Assembly: GCA_002633005.1 (NCBI GenBank)
Contig: NMRA01000081.1
Span: forward strand, 602,736-666,735
DNA: 64,000 bases
Reading direction: 5' to 3'
Source: Phoronis australis
Lineage: Eukaryota; Phoronida; Phoronidae
Program-made: the position numbers and the translations under genes
Notes under the pieces: generated by a model
The model's input: the letters and a program-made list of their open reading frames with translations, nothing else
What the model was told of the DNA's origin: nothing
Database searches by the model: none
In this document: positions 26,708 to 39,600 of the stretch, piece after piece
How positions within the stretch are numbered: position 1 is the stretch's first letter
How the letters are laid out: each line of letters starts with the position of its first letter

Positions 26708-27544
26708 GGAAACTGGGTTATTTGTTTTTATCCAATTTTAGTATTTTTATCTAATTAAAACAGTTTTATAACGCACAATTGAAGCTTCACAGGCTATTTC
26801 AAAAATGTGGTTTTTGTTTTCCTCCCAATCCTTCGATAATGGCACAGCTTCGCATATTGGGCAACGGGTCCAAATACTCACATATACAATACACCGAATT
26901 TTTTCGGAGGTTGATGTTAACTGACTCCTGTGTTCCTATTGCTGTATCGTCGTTGGCGTCAATCTAAGCCGGGGCCACTGAAATGGAGTCAAACTAAATT
27001 TTGAAGACTAAGTGAAAGATAGACTTCCGTGTTAAATACGGAGAGCTTTTCAAGTTAAACTATGAGCTTGGCTTACGTTTTCGCGCAGTCAAAATTTAAT
27101 ATTATATTCACCGTATCAACAAGATCAAGTGGTACTTGGTGACGCTAAGATTGTCATTAACTTCTGGAAGAACATCGATTTGAAAGCAGGGTATTTATGT
27201 TATTTGTTTGTAAATTTATTACATCAGCTTAGACATTTTCGCCTAAAAGAGAAGCGAAAGTACATCTTTATTTAAACCTTCGGGTCACTGTTAGCTTGGT
27301 AGTGCTCGAGAGCCACCACTGAGTCTGCAAAATTTCTGTTCAAACGTAGAAAAACCCCTTTTCATGGTAATGGACTAGTTCAAGTGTTTTGTTGAACATT
27401 TAGGTCAGAGGTCAGATTATCAGGACTCGGTAATTGTTTATAATATAAAGTTTAGGGAGAGCAATTTCTTATCCATCTTGACGGTGCAGATGTTAGCTGT
27501 TTTCACAGAAGTCCCGTCATACGTAATCATCTCTTCAAGGGAAA

Positions 27545-27620
27545 ATGTTGATTTCGGCGGCAAAAGTATTCGCACTTCTTTGGCTGAGCGTTTTCGTATC
27601 ACAGTCAGAACAGAAGACAG
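27545..27620 (+). CDS. gene B exon 1: start codon and signal peptide
   Basis: ATG followed by 24 codons with a hydrophobic core (VFALLWLSVFV), then SQSEQ, a likely signal-peptidase region. The donor is acag/gtattt, phase 1. An out-of-frame ATG lies upstream at 27490 and overlaps. The chosen start gives the secretory signal expected for the extracellular domains that follow. Confidence 0.8.
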
Positions 27621-30600
27621 GTATTTAACCATTTTCCATTTACAGCGAGTAATTTTACATTTTAAATGGTAATGTATTGCGTATTGTTTTTATATTCGGC
27701 GTGGGATGAGTGAAATCGCATGGGTTTTCGCTGAGATCCCAATATGGTGCGCATTTCTCAGTTTGGGGATTTGCTGTATTGGTGCTAATTTTGTACCACC
27801 TCTGAGTCTCCATTAAAAATAAATACAATCATCTGTTTTCTGAGTTGATTGTTATTTTGGGGCTAATTACCCAGTAAGCCTCATAGAATGAAGTATTTGT
27901 AAATGAAGCAAGACGGATGCATTACAGTTTCAAAATTTCCCTTAAGGTGGCTGTAAACCGCGTTCTGGTGTCAAAACGACTTTCTTTGGGGTGGAATCTT
28001 TTGATTTGTTCTTTGATATAGTATGTTGTCTTTCCTACACGTAATACATCGATTACTTAAGCGATTAGATTCACCACCGCTGACTTAATTAAAGTTACCG
28101 ACTTGGGCTTGGCCAGGGCCCGAAGTCCAATATTTTTACACGAGATCGAACACGACATTTTTTATTCTACTTCTGAGCGAACTCAAGATGGGTATTTTTT
28201 ATTCTGTGCTCGAGTACACAATGACTTACGTTGGTAACTGTTCAATCTTGGTTTGCATTTAATAACTCTTTCATTAAGGCTAAACGTTCGTGTATGATCT
28301 CGAAATCTCGAAATTTCCAACTAAATTTAGAGCTCATCAAATGTGAACACATAATAACAGACACTCAACTTGAGATTTCACGAACGTAGAACGGGAAATA
28401 ACAAAAAACACACGAACTTGAAACAAAATCTACTTATAAAATGTGCAAAACATTCCTAAATGATTCCAGAAACTTTGCAAATTCCTAATCAGTGAAATTT
28501 TCAATTATAATTAGCATAGTTAAACAATTTATGATAAACTCATTAACTGACTGGCAATCAAAGCTTTTAGCTCAAATTAACGTTTTAGACGTAGTAAAAC
28601 CACTCTTTGTTGAGGATTCAGTTTATACGTTGTTTACTCATGATGAATTCAAACGCGCAGCTTGAGCCCCGGGTCGAATATTTCTATTGATATAGAACTC
28701 GAAATTATTTTTGACATTTTCTATTCTTCTTTTGTGCCCACTGAAAATGAGCTGGAGTACACAATGGCCTATTTAGACAACTGTTCAATATTGGTTTGCA
28801 CTTAATGACCCGATCACTAAGCCTAAAAGTTCGAGCCTAAACTTCAAAGTTCGAGTTTTTACTAAAAAAATTCAAGCCTTTACCCTAGTAATCAAATGCG
28901 AACTTGGACTAGAAACTCATTTTCATAAACCATAATTTACTCGAGCACATAACAATAAATACTTATCTTGAGCTCGCGCTGAAGTAGACAGGAGTTCGAT
29001 TTCGAATAGGAAGATCAAATTCCGGCCCGTGGAGCTTCTTAGACAAAAGAAACTCTCGTGAAAACACTAGTATACTAACAGGAGTATCTCAGTCAGACCA
29101 AACCTCAACACTCAAGTGCCGCTGACTGATACGCTATGGAATAACACAGTTCTACAGTCAACCACTATCCTCTAATTGTTGTTTTCATGTGACGTAATGT
29201 GAGATCAAAAATTTCCAAACAAATTTCCAAATTCCATGACTATAACTCATTCATAGTGAGTTAGTGACTACAAGGCAGTGCAAAATTTATCAAATTAAAT
29301 CTTTTTGTGACATCAAAATGACTCGGATGACCGTGTAAGTAAAAGCTTAAAGGTGCATCTATCCAAGTTGAGCTGTTTAAACTCTAAAATCGATTTAGGC
29401 CAGTTACTCTCATAAATCGGTCTCATAACATTCCTTACCGTCATAAGATTCTAATTCCGCTATCAACAGGAACATCGAAACCATCAGCGCCGCACTCAAG
29501 AAAATGATTCAGGCTAACCCTAAAATTTCGAATTCGAAAATAGGGCATGTCAGCTCATTCGACAACAATGCTTTTAAATCCCAAAATGCTTCGGTCCTTA
29601 TAAATCCAACTTCGACAGCTAAACAGCGCTAATTGTCCGTTTAGTTTGATCAAAATGGAAAGCGCTTGCTGACGTTCGTGAAAAAGGGGTAGTTAAATTA
29701 AGTTAAGCAATATTTAAACGTTTCAACTATAATTTAGGTGATGTACTGACAACGAACGGAACTCACTTAATAGCATTCCACGCTGTTCCACCCAGACTGG
29801 AAACCATAAGAAAGGTAAGTCATGTGCTTCTGTTTTTCACTGACAAGTTCATCAGTTTGTTAGTGATCGTCATAGGTTCATCTTCCCTTATTTTCACGTG
29901 TGATATTGAACTATTTCAGTTGTGAAATGTTTCCAAGAGTAAAAATTTTTACAGCTTAGCCTATTACACATCATTAATACAGTCAACTAATATCAGATAG
30001 AATTTTATAAAGACATCAGTCTGTGGTTACATAAATGTTGAAATTTTATAGAAGAAGTGGGATTAAACACAGACATCCGTGATGAAACACGACGTTTCGC
30101 TTTATTAACCCTATGTCATCTTCAGGTAAAACAAAAGTGAAATCTATTGTTGAGACGCTTGACCAGGTCCATGGGATACTATGACTCATTTCTTTTGTTT
30201 GTGTTGCCTAAGGCCACCAACTACGTTCTCAGGAATTGATCCATTGTTAAGAGCAATTAAGTGTCAATTAAAGTGAAAAGAAAAATGTTTCTTCTAAACA
30301 AATGACTGTTATGTTGTGAGAAATTGCTGGCTTCTTTGTTCTAATGTAAACATCCAACCACACACTCTTCAGTCGAGAATGTTTATTGTATTGTTAATTA
30401 ATCACTTGCCAAGAACTGCTTATTTATTATCAACTTAGTTCCTGGAGATAAGCCAAACTTTTCAGGCAAACTCAATTTTCAAGAACAAATTCTTTAGCAA
30501 TGCTTGAAAATAGCGGTGTAACCAAATATGCACTTAACCGCTTGACGCAGTTGTGAACAGATAACAATTACCCACATAACTAATCTAGGGTGTTTGGGTA

Positions 30601-33600
30601 GAGACTCTGGCCTGTGGTATATTGTTGAGTGCTATTCTGTTAATAAACATGACAACAACCGTTACTAAGCATGAATAATTAATTAACAATTATCGTAATT
30701 TTATCTTTTGTTATTGAAAACTATTCAAGTATTTCAAGATTCAACTCATTTTCAAGCCTCATAGATATTGAGGAGTTGTCAATAACGTCTCTTTCCGTGA
30801 CTCATTTACAGAAAAAAATCCAATTTCATATCAGTTCAACATAATTTATAGCAAATTGTCTTCAACGTGGAGCAAATCTGTGAAACAGTATTTTCTAATA
30901 GAAGGGCTCGCAACACTACTACGTTTGTTAAACGTTTTTAACTAGTATATACTCGATTTGTATAGAACAACAAACCATTGTAATAAATTATTAAAACTTA
31001 CTCTTGAAAATTTTGAGACTAGTTCCACTACACCACGTTGTAATTTGAGGAGGTTTAAGGAGCCCTTTTAAATGTCCATGAATTTTCTTATTCTCGAGCG
31101 ATGATTATGGGACTCCATATTGTGATTTTCTGTAGATTGGCAGCCATGTTGTAGGCTTGGCCGTTGATGCAAGGTACCATTTACTGTTTTGGAGTGACAT
31201 CGGATATAAAAATAATGGCATCTACAAGTCCTTCTTGAATGGACGAAAAATTAGCAAAATTGTCGCTGGTAAGTACTGCTCGTTTTATTAAGGAGATGCG
31301 TGTCATATTTGATAACGTTTTTGATTGTTTTTTTTTATTTGAATGCTATCACTAGGCATTTAGAATTTTAAAATGACCCCTGTCCGGGGTCAAGTCTCAA
31401 AATTATTGTTGGCATTTTTATTGTGCACTTTTGTGCGAACTCATTTGATGAGTGTCAATTATTTTATACTCAAGTAAATTATGGCTTACGTGGATAACTG
31501 TCTAATCATAGTTTGCACTTGATGAACCCGTCATTAGAGCTAAAAGTTTGAGTTTGTACTCGAAATCTCGAGTTTTTACTCGAGCTTGTAGCTCTAATCT
31601 AGAGTTCATTAAGTGCAAACTTGGATCAACAAATCCTATGCATAAACTTTGATGTACTCGTCGAGCACACACTAATAGATACCTATCTTGAGTTCGCACA
31701 AAAGTACAGTGTAAAATTCCGAAAATACTTTCAATTTCAATTTCGAGTACAAAGATTAGACCCCAGCCCTCAGCTTCACCTCGCGAAAACTGCCCCCCGA
31801 TCCTCACAAACAAAACACGACATTACTGAGGTTGTCCCTATGGTTCTTCGCTGATACCAGCGACGCAAAATTCACAGCGGGCCATTTTAATACTTTCGGG
31901 AAAAATCAAGTTGACACATTCGATTGTGAACGCAAGCAACTCAAAAAACTCGAAAAAGCTGTCTTACAACTCGTTAATTATGGTTGTGTGACTGATGTTC
32001 GATGAACGGGATCTAATTTTAATCCTTCACCGACAGAATTTAAATACGTGTATACCTAAAACGGCTATGAACCCGCCCTCTATAGTTCATCATAAAAACA
32101 AATTTTGATCTAGAGCACTGTCAGTCAAATTGCTCATTAGTCAATTTGTAGATGATTCCGAGGCCTTGAAAGCACTTACATTTCGTTATTACTTGAGATA
32201 AGGACCTGTAAGTTAGCCTATCACGGCGTGTCATTTTAGGCGCCTACAATTGTCTTGGTCTTTGCAAACAACGAATTGCCAGTTCTTTAATGCAAACTCA
32301 GAGATCACCTCTATTTTAAATAAGGAACAAATTGAGACCGATTTTACATCGGCGAGTGGTCTTCATCAAAATGTCGCCTCTTGGACTGAATGCGGGTATT
32401 TAGCCGCTTTAACTAAAACGCTGTACATGTACTAAATTCGCCCATACCCTTGTGAACGCACATCTACGGAAAATTTCAACCAGCAAGACCACACATTTCG
32501 CTTACTGTTGTGTTTTACGCTTACGTGTGGATTAGCTGACACGTCTGACAATGCAAACGTCTCGACGTTTGTTAACTCAGGGCGGTAGGTCGGGTAAATA
32601 TGCCCAATGACCGAACGCTGACTTTTTATCAGCCCATGTACTCGTTTCGCCTGATTTTTGTTAAAAACTTTATGAAATGAAATTTATCCCAATTTAGATC
32701 AGTCGAAACGTAAGCCCAAATAATTCTCACTCAACACAAATATTTTCAAACTTTACTGAATATAGTATGAATTTTTTAGTTAAACTTTTATTTTTGTTGT
32801 GCACCACCAACAATAATGGACGCTGTAGTGAGTTTGGGACAGCTGAATCATGCATTACACGGTACTTATTAAACTGCCGCCATATATAATGAAGTATCAG
32901 CGGAAACACCGCCCAATGAAAATGAGGTTAACACAGACAGGGTTGACAGTTACAGAATGTTTATATTTTAGTGATGTCTTTCGAGTGACGAAACTCATCA
33001 CGTGCTCTTTATTGGCGAATAGAAAGGGAGGAGTTACTGGGGAGTATCTCTAAAACTCTTCCAATCTGCTTGTAAAGTTTCGGAACAAACTCGCTACATA
33101 TCTTGATTTTTGAGCTTCACACTTTGAGAGAAAAATACACCGGCGGATTTAGGACGTTGCCGGGGAGGTTTGAGGAAGTTCGAAATGGAAATGTATGCGG
33201 TGATGCCGGATGCGTTTTTGGGTTGAGTCTGGAGCGCGGTGTGTGCTCGGGTCTTTTGAGCCACGCTAAATCCGCCAATATCATAAACTTTAAATCATCA
33301 ATTTTACCCAAAGCTGGTCCTGTTACTCGCTGTTGTATAAGTAGTACCTTCCAGGGAAAATATAGAAGAATTATTCAGCTAAGACACTTCCTCGGGCTAT
33401 TAATACGGACTTCATAACGTCCTCGTTATGATCCTGGACGTTAACATGGGGGAGCAAGGTATCGCCTATAGTCTAAACATATGACATCAATTCGGCAACA
33501 AAAGGCGCAAAACATTGCGCAGAAGGCACAAACTTCACAGTGGCCAGGAACACTGAGCTAAGAAAGGTGACAAGTGTGACTTCAAATCTCAACACTCAAC

Positions 33601-36600
33601 TGAGTCTAACAACCGTGCAAGTAATACGACTAAAACTGCACTGATCCACTATCGCAAAGATGCATCAGTGATTATTTTACATTTTGAGATTTCATTTTCT
33701 ATCTAGACGTATCCTTCGTTACTGGATTGACAGTAGACTGGACCACAAAGCGCCTCATATGGAGTGACACCAGGAGGCGCACCATTGAATCGACAAACTA
33801 TTACGGCACAAACAGACGAGTTATTATGTTCGGTGGAGCAAAAAAACCGAAAGCATTGGTCGTGGACAGCTCGCACGGGTTAGTGCTATATTTTTCCATC
33901 ATCTTAATCTATTAGGGAGATAATAGGAATCCATGTACTTTTGAAGGGGCTCTAAACCCACGTGTCGTCATGGAAACGAACTTTTGATTTAGACCGCTTA
34001 CAAGTATGAAATTGATCCAAACTTGTTTCTTACCAAGATGGGAAGTGATTTATGGGCTTGTAAAAAACTGAGATTATAAAATGACCTGCAGTGAGAAGCC
34101 GACTTGTAAAGCCTGATCTCAAACAACAACTAACTGTCAGGTCTTTCGAATTTCAAAAATCTTCTCTAATTTGACTCAAATAATTTAGACCAGTTTCATA
34201 ACAGTGGATATTGTTCTTTGTGATGGAAGGCGGATTTGTAGCCGCATTAAGTTTTAAGCTGCATTCTCCCCTGCTTAGATGGCTCAGAAACAAAAATCCA
34301 ATTAGACGTACCGTTTACTCTCATAATCGGTAATCTGAGTGTCACGTAGACAGTGGTGTAGTTTACGAAAGTCGATTACCAAGTCGGGTAAAAATAGAAT
34401 TGTGTATAGTCAGGAGACATTTGTAAACAAAGTTGTATGTTGGGCAACCCCCGTTATTAACCTTTTTATCTTTGACAGCAACAACAGTGTTAACAGACTG
34501 AAACTGAAGGACGCTTTTCATACAATTTGTATCAAACAATCGCTCAAAGCGCAGATTTTGCACGAGTCTCTAACATTGCTTTACTAGTTTGCCATTCCTC
34601 ACCGCTCTCTGTATCTCCTATTGTATATGTGGCAGTGTTTTATACTCAGTCCCAATTAGGTTTGTCATTCTTGAATTTATCGTTACCGCCGTAAGAGGGC
34701 GCGATTAAAGCACTTTGTTGTCTTAGTTCAAACATTGTTGATACTTTCTGCCACCAAAAGATCATTTAAAGAAAAAAAAATGGCGCGGAAACTGATGACA
34801 AAAGTTTACAAGAACAGTTTCCAATCTTTAAGGAAGAAAATTGTTAAGATAGGAATAAAACCCAGGTGCCCGTTCCAAGAAACTGACATAAGTTCATTTT
34901 TTACTTAAGTCTAAGATTTGTCTCAGCTTTCAAACTCCCACCTCCGGTAAGATAGTCGAACTTAAAGAGGCATGGTGCGCGAAAGCTCGTCAAAAATATC
35001 TTTTAAACAAGTCTTGACGAAAGTTCTATCTCGCAACGTCTGGTACGGAGTAATTCACATCACATGTAAAGAAAATTCCAAAAAAATCACTAATTTCTCG
35101 ATTTTTGAAATATGCGTTAAGGAAAAACTCTGTAGTTACCACAGAGTTTCTAATCTCCCTCCCACTTATGGTAAATATGCGTATGCGCTCACAGTCAGTT
35201 TCCTGAAATTCCTTCAGTTCAAGGTCACATTTTCCATATAAGGGAAATGTGCGATGTCTATGTCTTGCCATACCTAATAAAGTGACGTGCATTGCCTTGT
35301 GGAAGAAAAATCGAAGAAGTGTGGAGTAGTTGACAGAACACTTTTTCTTGAAATTTTAAACTAATAGAAAATGCTATGATATCAACAGAAATTAAGAATC
35401 TTTACGAAAAAACCTTAAAAATACCAGGTGAGCAGTTTGAATTCTGTTTCAGCGGCACATAATCACTCTCAATAATGCAATTTAGTCACTTTATTGCGTT
35501 CCAAGCTTCTTTAAGACAAAAATTAAGTCAAAAACTTACGTCAAACTTAAGTTTTATCTTAAAATTGAATTGAATTTTTAAGATTTATCTTAGCTAAGTC
35601 AGTTTTATTGGAACGGGCCCCAGACATCTATATATTTGTGTAAGCTTGCAGGAAAGTGAAAATTGTAGAGGGCACAGACAAATTTCACTTCGTCAAACAA
35701 TGTTAGTCCCTCAACGTCACCATTTCGTTCCACTCGCGCGTCACACTAATCTCACGATTCTCCCCTGGTTGTCACCCCTTGTCAAAAACTTCTCGAATCC
35801 TCCCTTGGTCACTACAGCATTTGCCTCCCCGTAGTCGCCAACTGGCACCCCCAGCTTGCCACCAGTATTTCGGCCCTGACCTTGCAATGATTCTTGGCTC
35901 CCATTTTCAACGACCATACTGTAAATGTTTTATTTTAAGCACTACAGCGTTCTTATTTGATTGCTTAGGTTTATTTATTGGGCCGATCAAGGTTACAGGA
36001 AAATTGAACGAATCCAAACAGATGGTACCCACCGCCAGTTGCTTTACAAAAACTCCAAGTTTTGGCCCAATCAGATGACGATAGATGAGACAAACAGGTA
36101 AGACTTTGTCCTTCGCAGATTCCGCAGTTGTATGTATGTTTATTATAGGCTCTTGCGGCTTATTCTCAAGATATTTTTTTGCTCAAGAAAACTGAGCGTA
36201 GAAATATTGCACAAGTCTTCAACTATTCTGTGGCCCCTGTTGTGATAAATATTGTTTTCAAAAATATACCGACATCATTCAATTATTTTTATCATGACTT
36301 TGAAGTTTAAGGACAATACAGTTAGATGTCTGATTGTCATCTACAATATTTCGCTTGTATATTTAACAGAAAGAACCTCCGGAAGGCCAGATAACATGTT
36401 CCCGACTTTGATATAATTGTAGATTTTTTTTCTACCAACAACCGATACCAGCTTTTTTGGTACGTTATTATAAATCTGCGTGAAAATACACGAGTGACAA
36501 TACCATGTGAAGTTTAGAAAATGTGAAGTGCAGTTAATAACAGCAAGAGTCCATATCATAAATTTGTACTGTTTTTAATTCCCGAGGGCATGCCAACTAC

Positions 36601-39600
36601 ATTTTTTGCTTTTATTTTTAGAGTCTTATATTGCGTTGATGCCTATAAGTCGACAATTATGTACGCATCCTTGAATACTCCAACCTGGTGGAGAACAATA
36701 GAGTTCGAAAGAAGAAACATTGGCCACCATATATTTGGCTTGGCCGTATCTCATTCGGCATTCTACCTCTCCACGTGGTACAAAACCAGAGTCCTTATCT
36801 ACAACACTGGCAAGGAGGAGTTGACAAAGGGATTTACTGACCCCAATTCGAAAAGGTTTTACTATATGGTACCAGTAGATCCATCAAGGCAGCCCCTGTG
36901 TAAGTAATCCATGGATTTCGAACTTGATGTCTACAGTTTGTGCATGTATTTAGTCCCAAGTGTTTCACATATAGCATGCGCGCACTCAGCCTAAAATATA
37001 GGGGGTCTCGAATTTTTCGATATGTGGACCTTTTACTGAAAGAAATCAACAAGGACTAAAAAAACGGGACCACTGTGTTCACGAATCGTGCATCCGCGCC
37101 GATTTCCCGTGAATTTTATGGACCTTTGTCTCGTTTAATTGGACTTTTTATTTCACTGAGGCGGACCTTTTTGCCCAATTCGACAAATTGGGGGCTCGTT
37201 CGAGCCACTCGAGTCCTCCCCCTGGATGCGCCAATGTATAGGCGCATGCACCAAGCCTTCACCCTTTGGCATTGGTATCTAATCCTCATATACATTCGTG
37301 TTCTAATTGCTCTTCTATTCAATTTTGGAACAGAACTTAAAACATTAAAAATGTAATGTTAAATGGAATGCGCGTCAATGTGAACACTTGCTTGACTTCG
37401 CTCGCCGGTTGCGCCGGGTCAACCAGCTAAAGCATTTGATTGGAGCTCGATGACGACTTCAAACTTAGATTATTCAAATGTCTGAACTGCTTGACCCGGG
37501 GGAAACGACGTAGATAATCAAAAGCAACCAATGGCAACCGCTTTGTAACTCATTTTTTATAGTCAAGCTTCATTCACATTGGCGCGCCGTCAACCCATAG
37601 CGTCCATAAAACTGGTGATCTATCTGGGGTACGGTATGGAGACAGTACTTGTCTGTATTGCCCAGATGAATTGTCTCAGGTTTTTCCTCATGGTGGTCGC
37701 TATGACGGCGTAAAGAGCGTTCTAGTTTACATATTCTACTTGCTTCCGACAAGGACAGTGCCAATTTGAATATGTTGTGGGTTTTTAACAGTCTTGTCTC
37801 TATACACTGGTCAAAGCTAATAACTGCATGGAGTTATTCGTACCCAAAGTGCGTATTTTTCAGTAGTAAACCATAATGTGTCCCTTTAAGACAAAGTTGT
37901 TTTTCCATATTATGCATTTCCACTACTTCAAACTTTAACATTCACACAAAATTTCTCAATAACCAAAAGTCTAGTTTGTTGCAAAACATGGCATAAAATT
38001 GCAGTGCTTTACATTGAAACATCCTTTTTAAATGAAGGATTTTTTATTTGGATTATTGATGACACTAATATCTTTGTCGCCAACGAATTGTTTACTGAGG
38101 TCTTTACCATCTACACAAATTGCATTCTTTTACGCAGATGCCAATCCATGCAATCTTGCAAGCAGAGGCGGTTGTTCTCATATCTGTTTGGTTGTGGGAC
38201 CTCAAACATCTCAATGCGCTTGTCCCACTTATGGTGGTCTGGTGCTAGGGCGTGATAGGAAAACCTGTATTGGTAAGTCATCTCTCGAAGTATAGTGACG
38301 AAGCTATGATTATCACCAAGCGGAGAAGCCGGAGAACAGAAGAGCCGCACCCTGGTCATCATAGATGCTGTGTCCCCTTCCCCTGTCCCCTCTGTTTGTC
38401 CCAAGTTTTATACCTCCAATTTTGTGCCATCCTAAATTCCAGAATCGATTGCGCTGCCATAACCCGCCAGTGCCGTCTCCATCTCGAAGTGCCGCCTTGA
38501 GCAAATGGCCCTCCCTTCGGGCCTAGCTACACCACTGTCTCGAGGTAAAAAGGAACATGACTGAATGAAACATTACTTTGAGAGATGTGTCATTTTATGA
38601 GACCGCACATGGATTAAGCATTTGCGAGACCAGCAGCATAAGTCGTTGCTCATTGTCTCACAAACAGGCCCGTCCTGAAGTAGGAACGAAAGCACCACTC
38701 TCATTTAAAGGAATTTAACCAGAATGCAACACAAGTGTCAAGCACTTCTTCACATGAAAATGTACCAGTACAGTAGCAAAGTCTAATGTCGCATTATGAG
38801 TTGCAATGCCAACAACACGAAATTGGCAAACAAGGACAAATATTAGTGTTGGTGGATGTGCTTCACTTTCAAGTCAGCTCAAGAGTGCTCGCCATTTTGA
38901 AAATCAGGTTATTCATACAATTTGTTTTTCTACCTCCGCATAGGAAGAGAGTTCAATGAAGTTTGGACATATTCTTCTAATAACAATAGACTACCTGAAC
39001 AACACAGCTGCCGCACATATAATCAAAGTTCACCGGCTCACTAACTCGCGCCCGGCGGACTTTCAGACACTGATCGCAACCGATTGCCACATGCAGTGCA
39101 ACAAAGAAGTCGCAAAACATGACTTAGGCACCATAAACCTCGTGAACGGATCCTGAAACCCGAACGCGAAGTTCTTGTATCCTGTGGGGTGGTTAGTGAG
39201 CTAGGGTGTTCGTAAATCGGTACCGGCCATCTTGGGTACATAAGCCGTGTGAAGATTATGAGTATGTTGGCTCAGATTATCGGGCCCGTGAGCCGTTTTT
39301 ATAAGTGAAAAAGTGTGCTAATGAATGCGGCAGCCATGTTGTCTAGATAACCTGAACAGGGTTTGACCACATTCGGCTAGGTTCCGAAACTAATTTTCGC
39401 CCATTTTCGTTTCTTCTTCGGCGCTTTTCGCTAGTAGAACAAGAGGACCGTCCATGATTGTGATGACTCAACTCAAACTAAATCTTACACTACATGTTAC
39501 TATTGTGCAGAGATGGCAAGCGTCAAAATGTCAATAATAGAGATCAAAATCACGGAAGAACAACTTTAAACGTGGTTAAAGCAAGGGTCTCGCAAGTTTG

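Larger units (their letters stand above)
12636..27544. other. intergenic region between the divergent genes A and B
   Basis: About 14.9 kb with no exon I can defend. It should contain the gene A promoter and any non-coding first exon (unlocated) and the gene B promoter. It holds a foldback copy, a perfect hairpin, a minisatellite, MITEs and an E-box/NRF-1-like cluster, listed separately. Open frames at 21873-22450 (-), 22621-23070 (+), 23550-23879 (-) and 26282-26596 (-) show no recognisable domain and no convincing splice context. Confidence 0.5.
27621..29737 (+). other. gene B intron 1
   Basis: About 2.1 kb, holding two copies of the foldback family (28116-28395 and 28670-29028). No further exon recognised. 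Confidence 0.6.
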
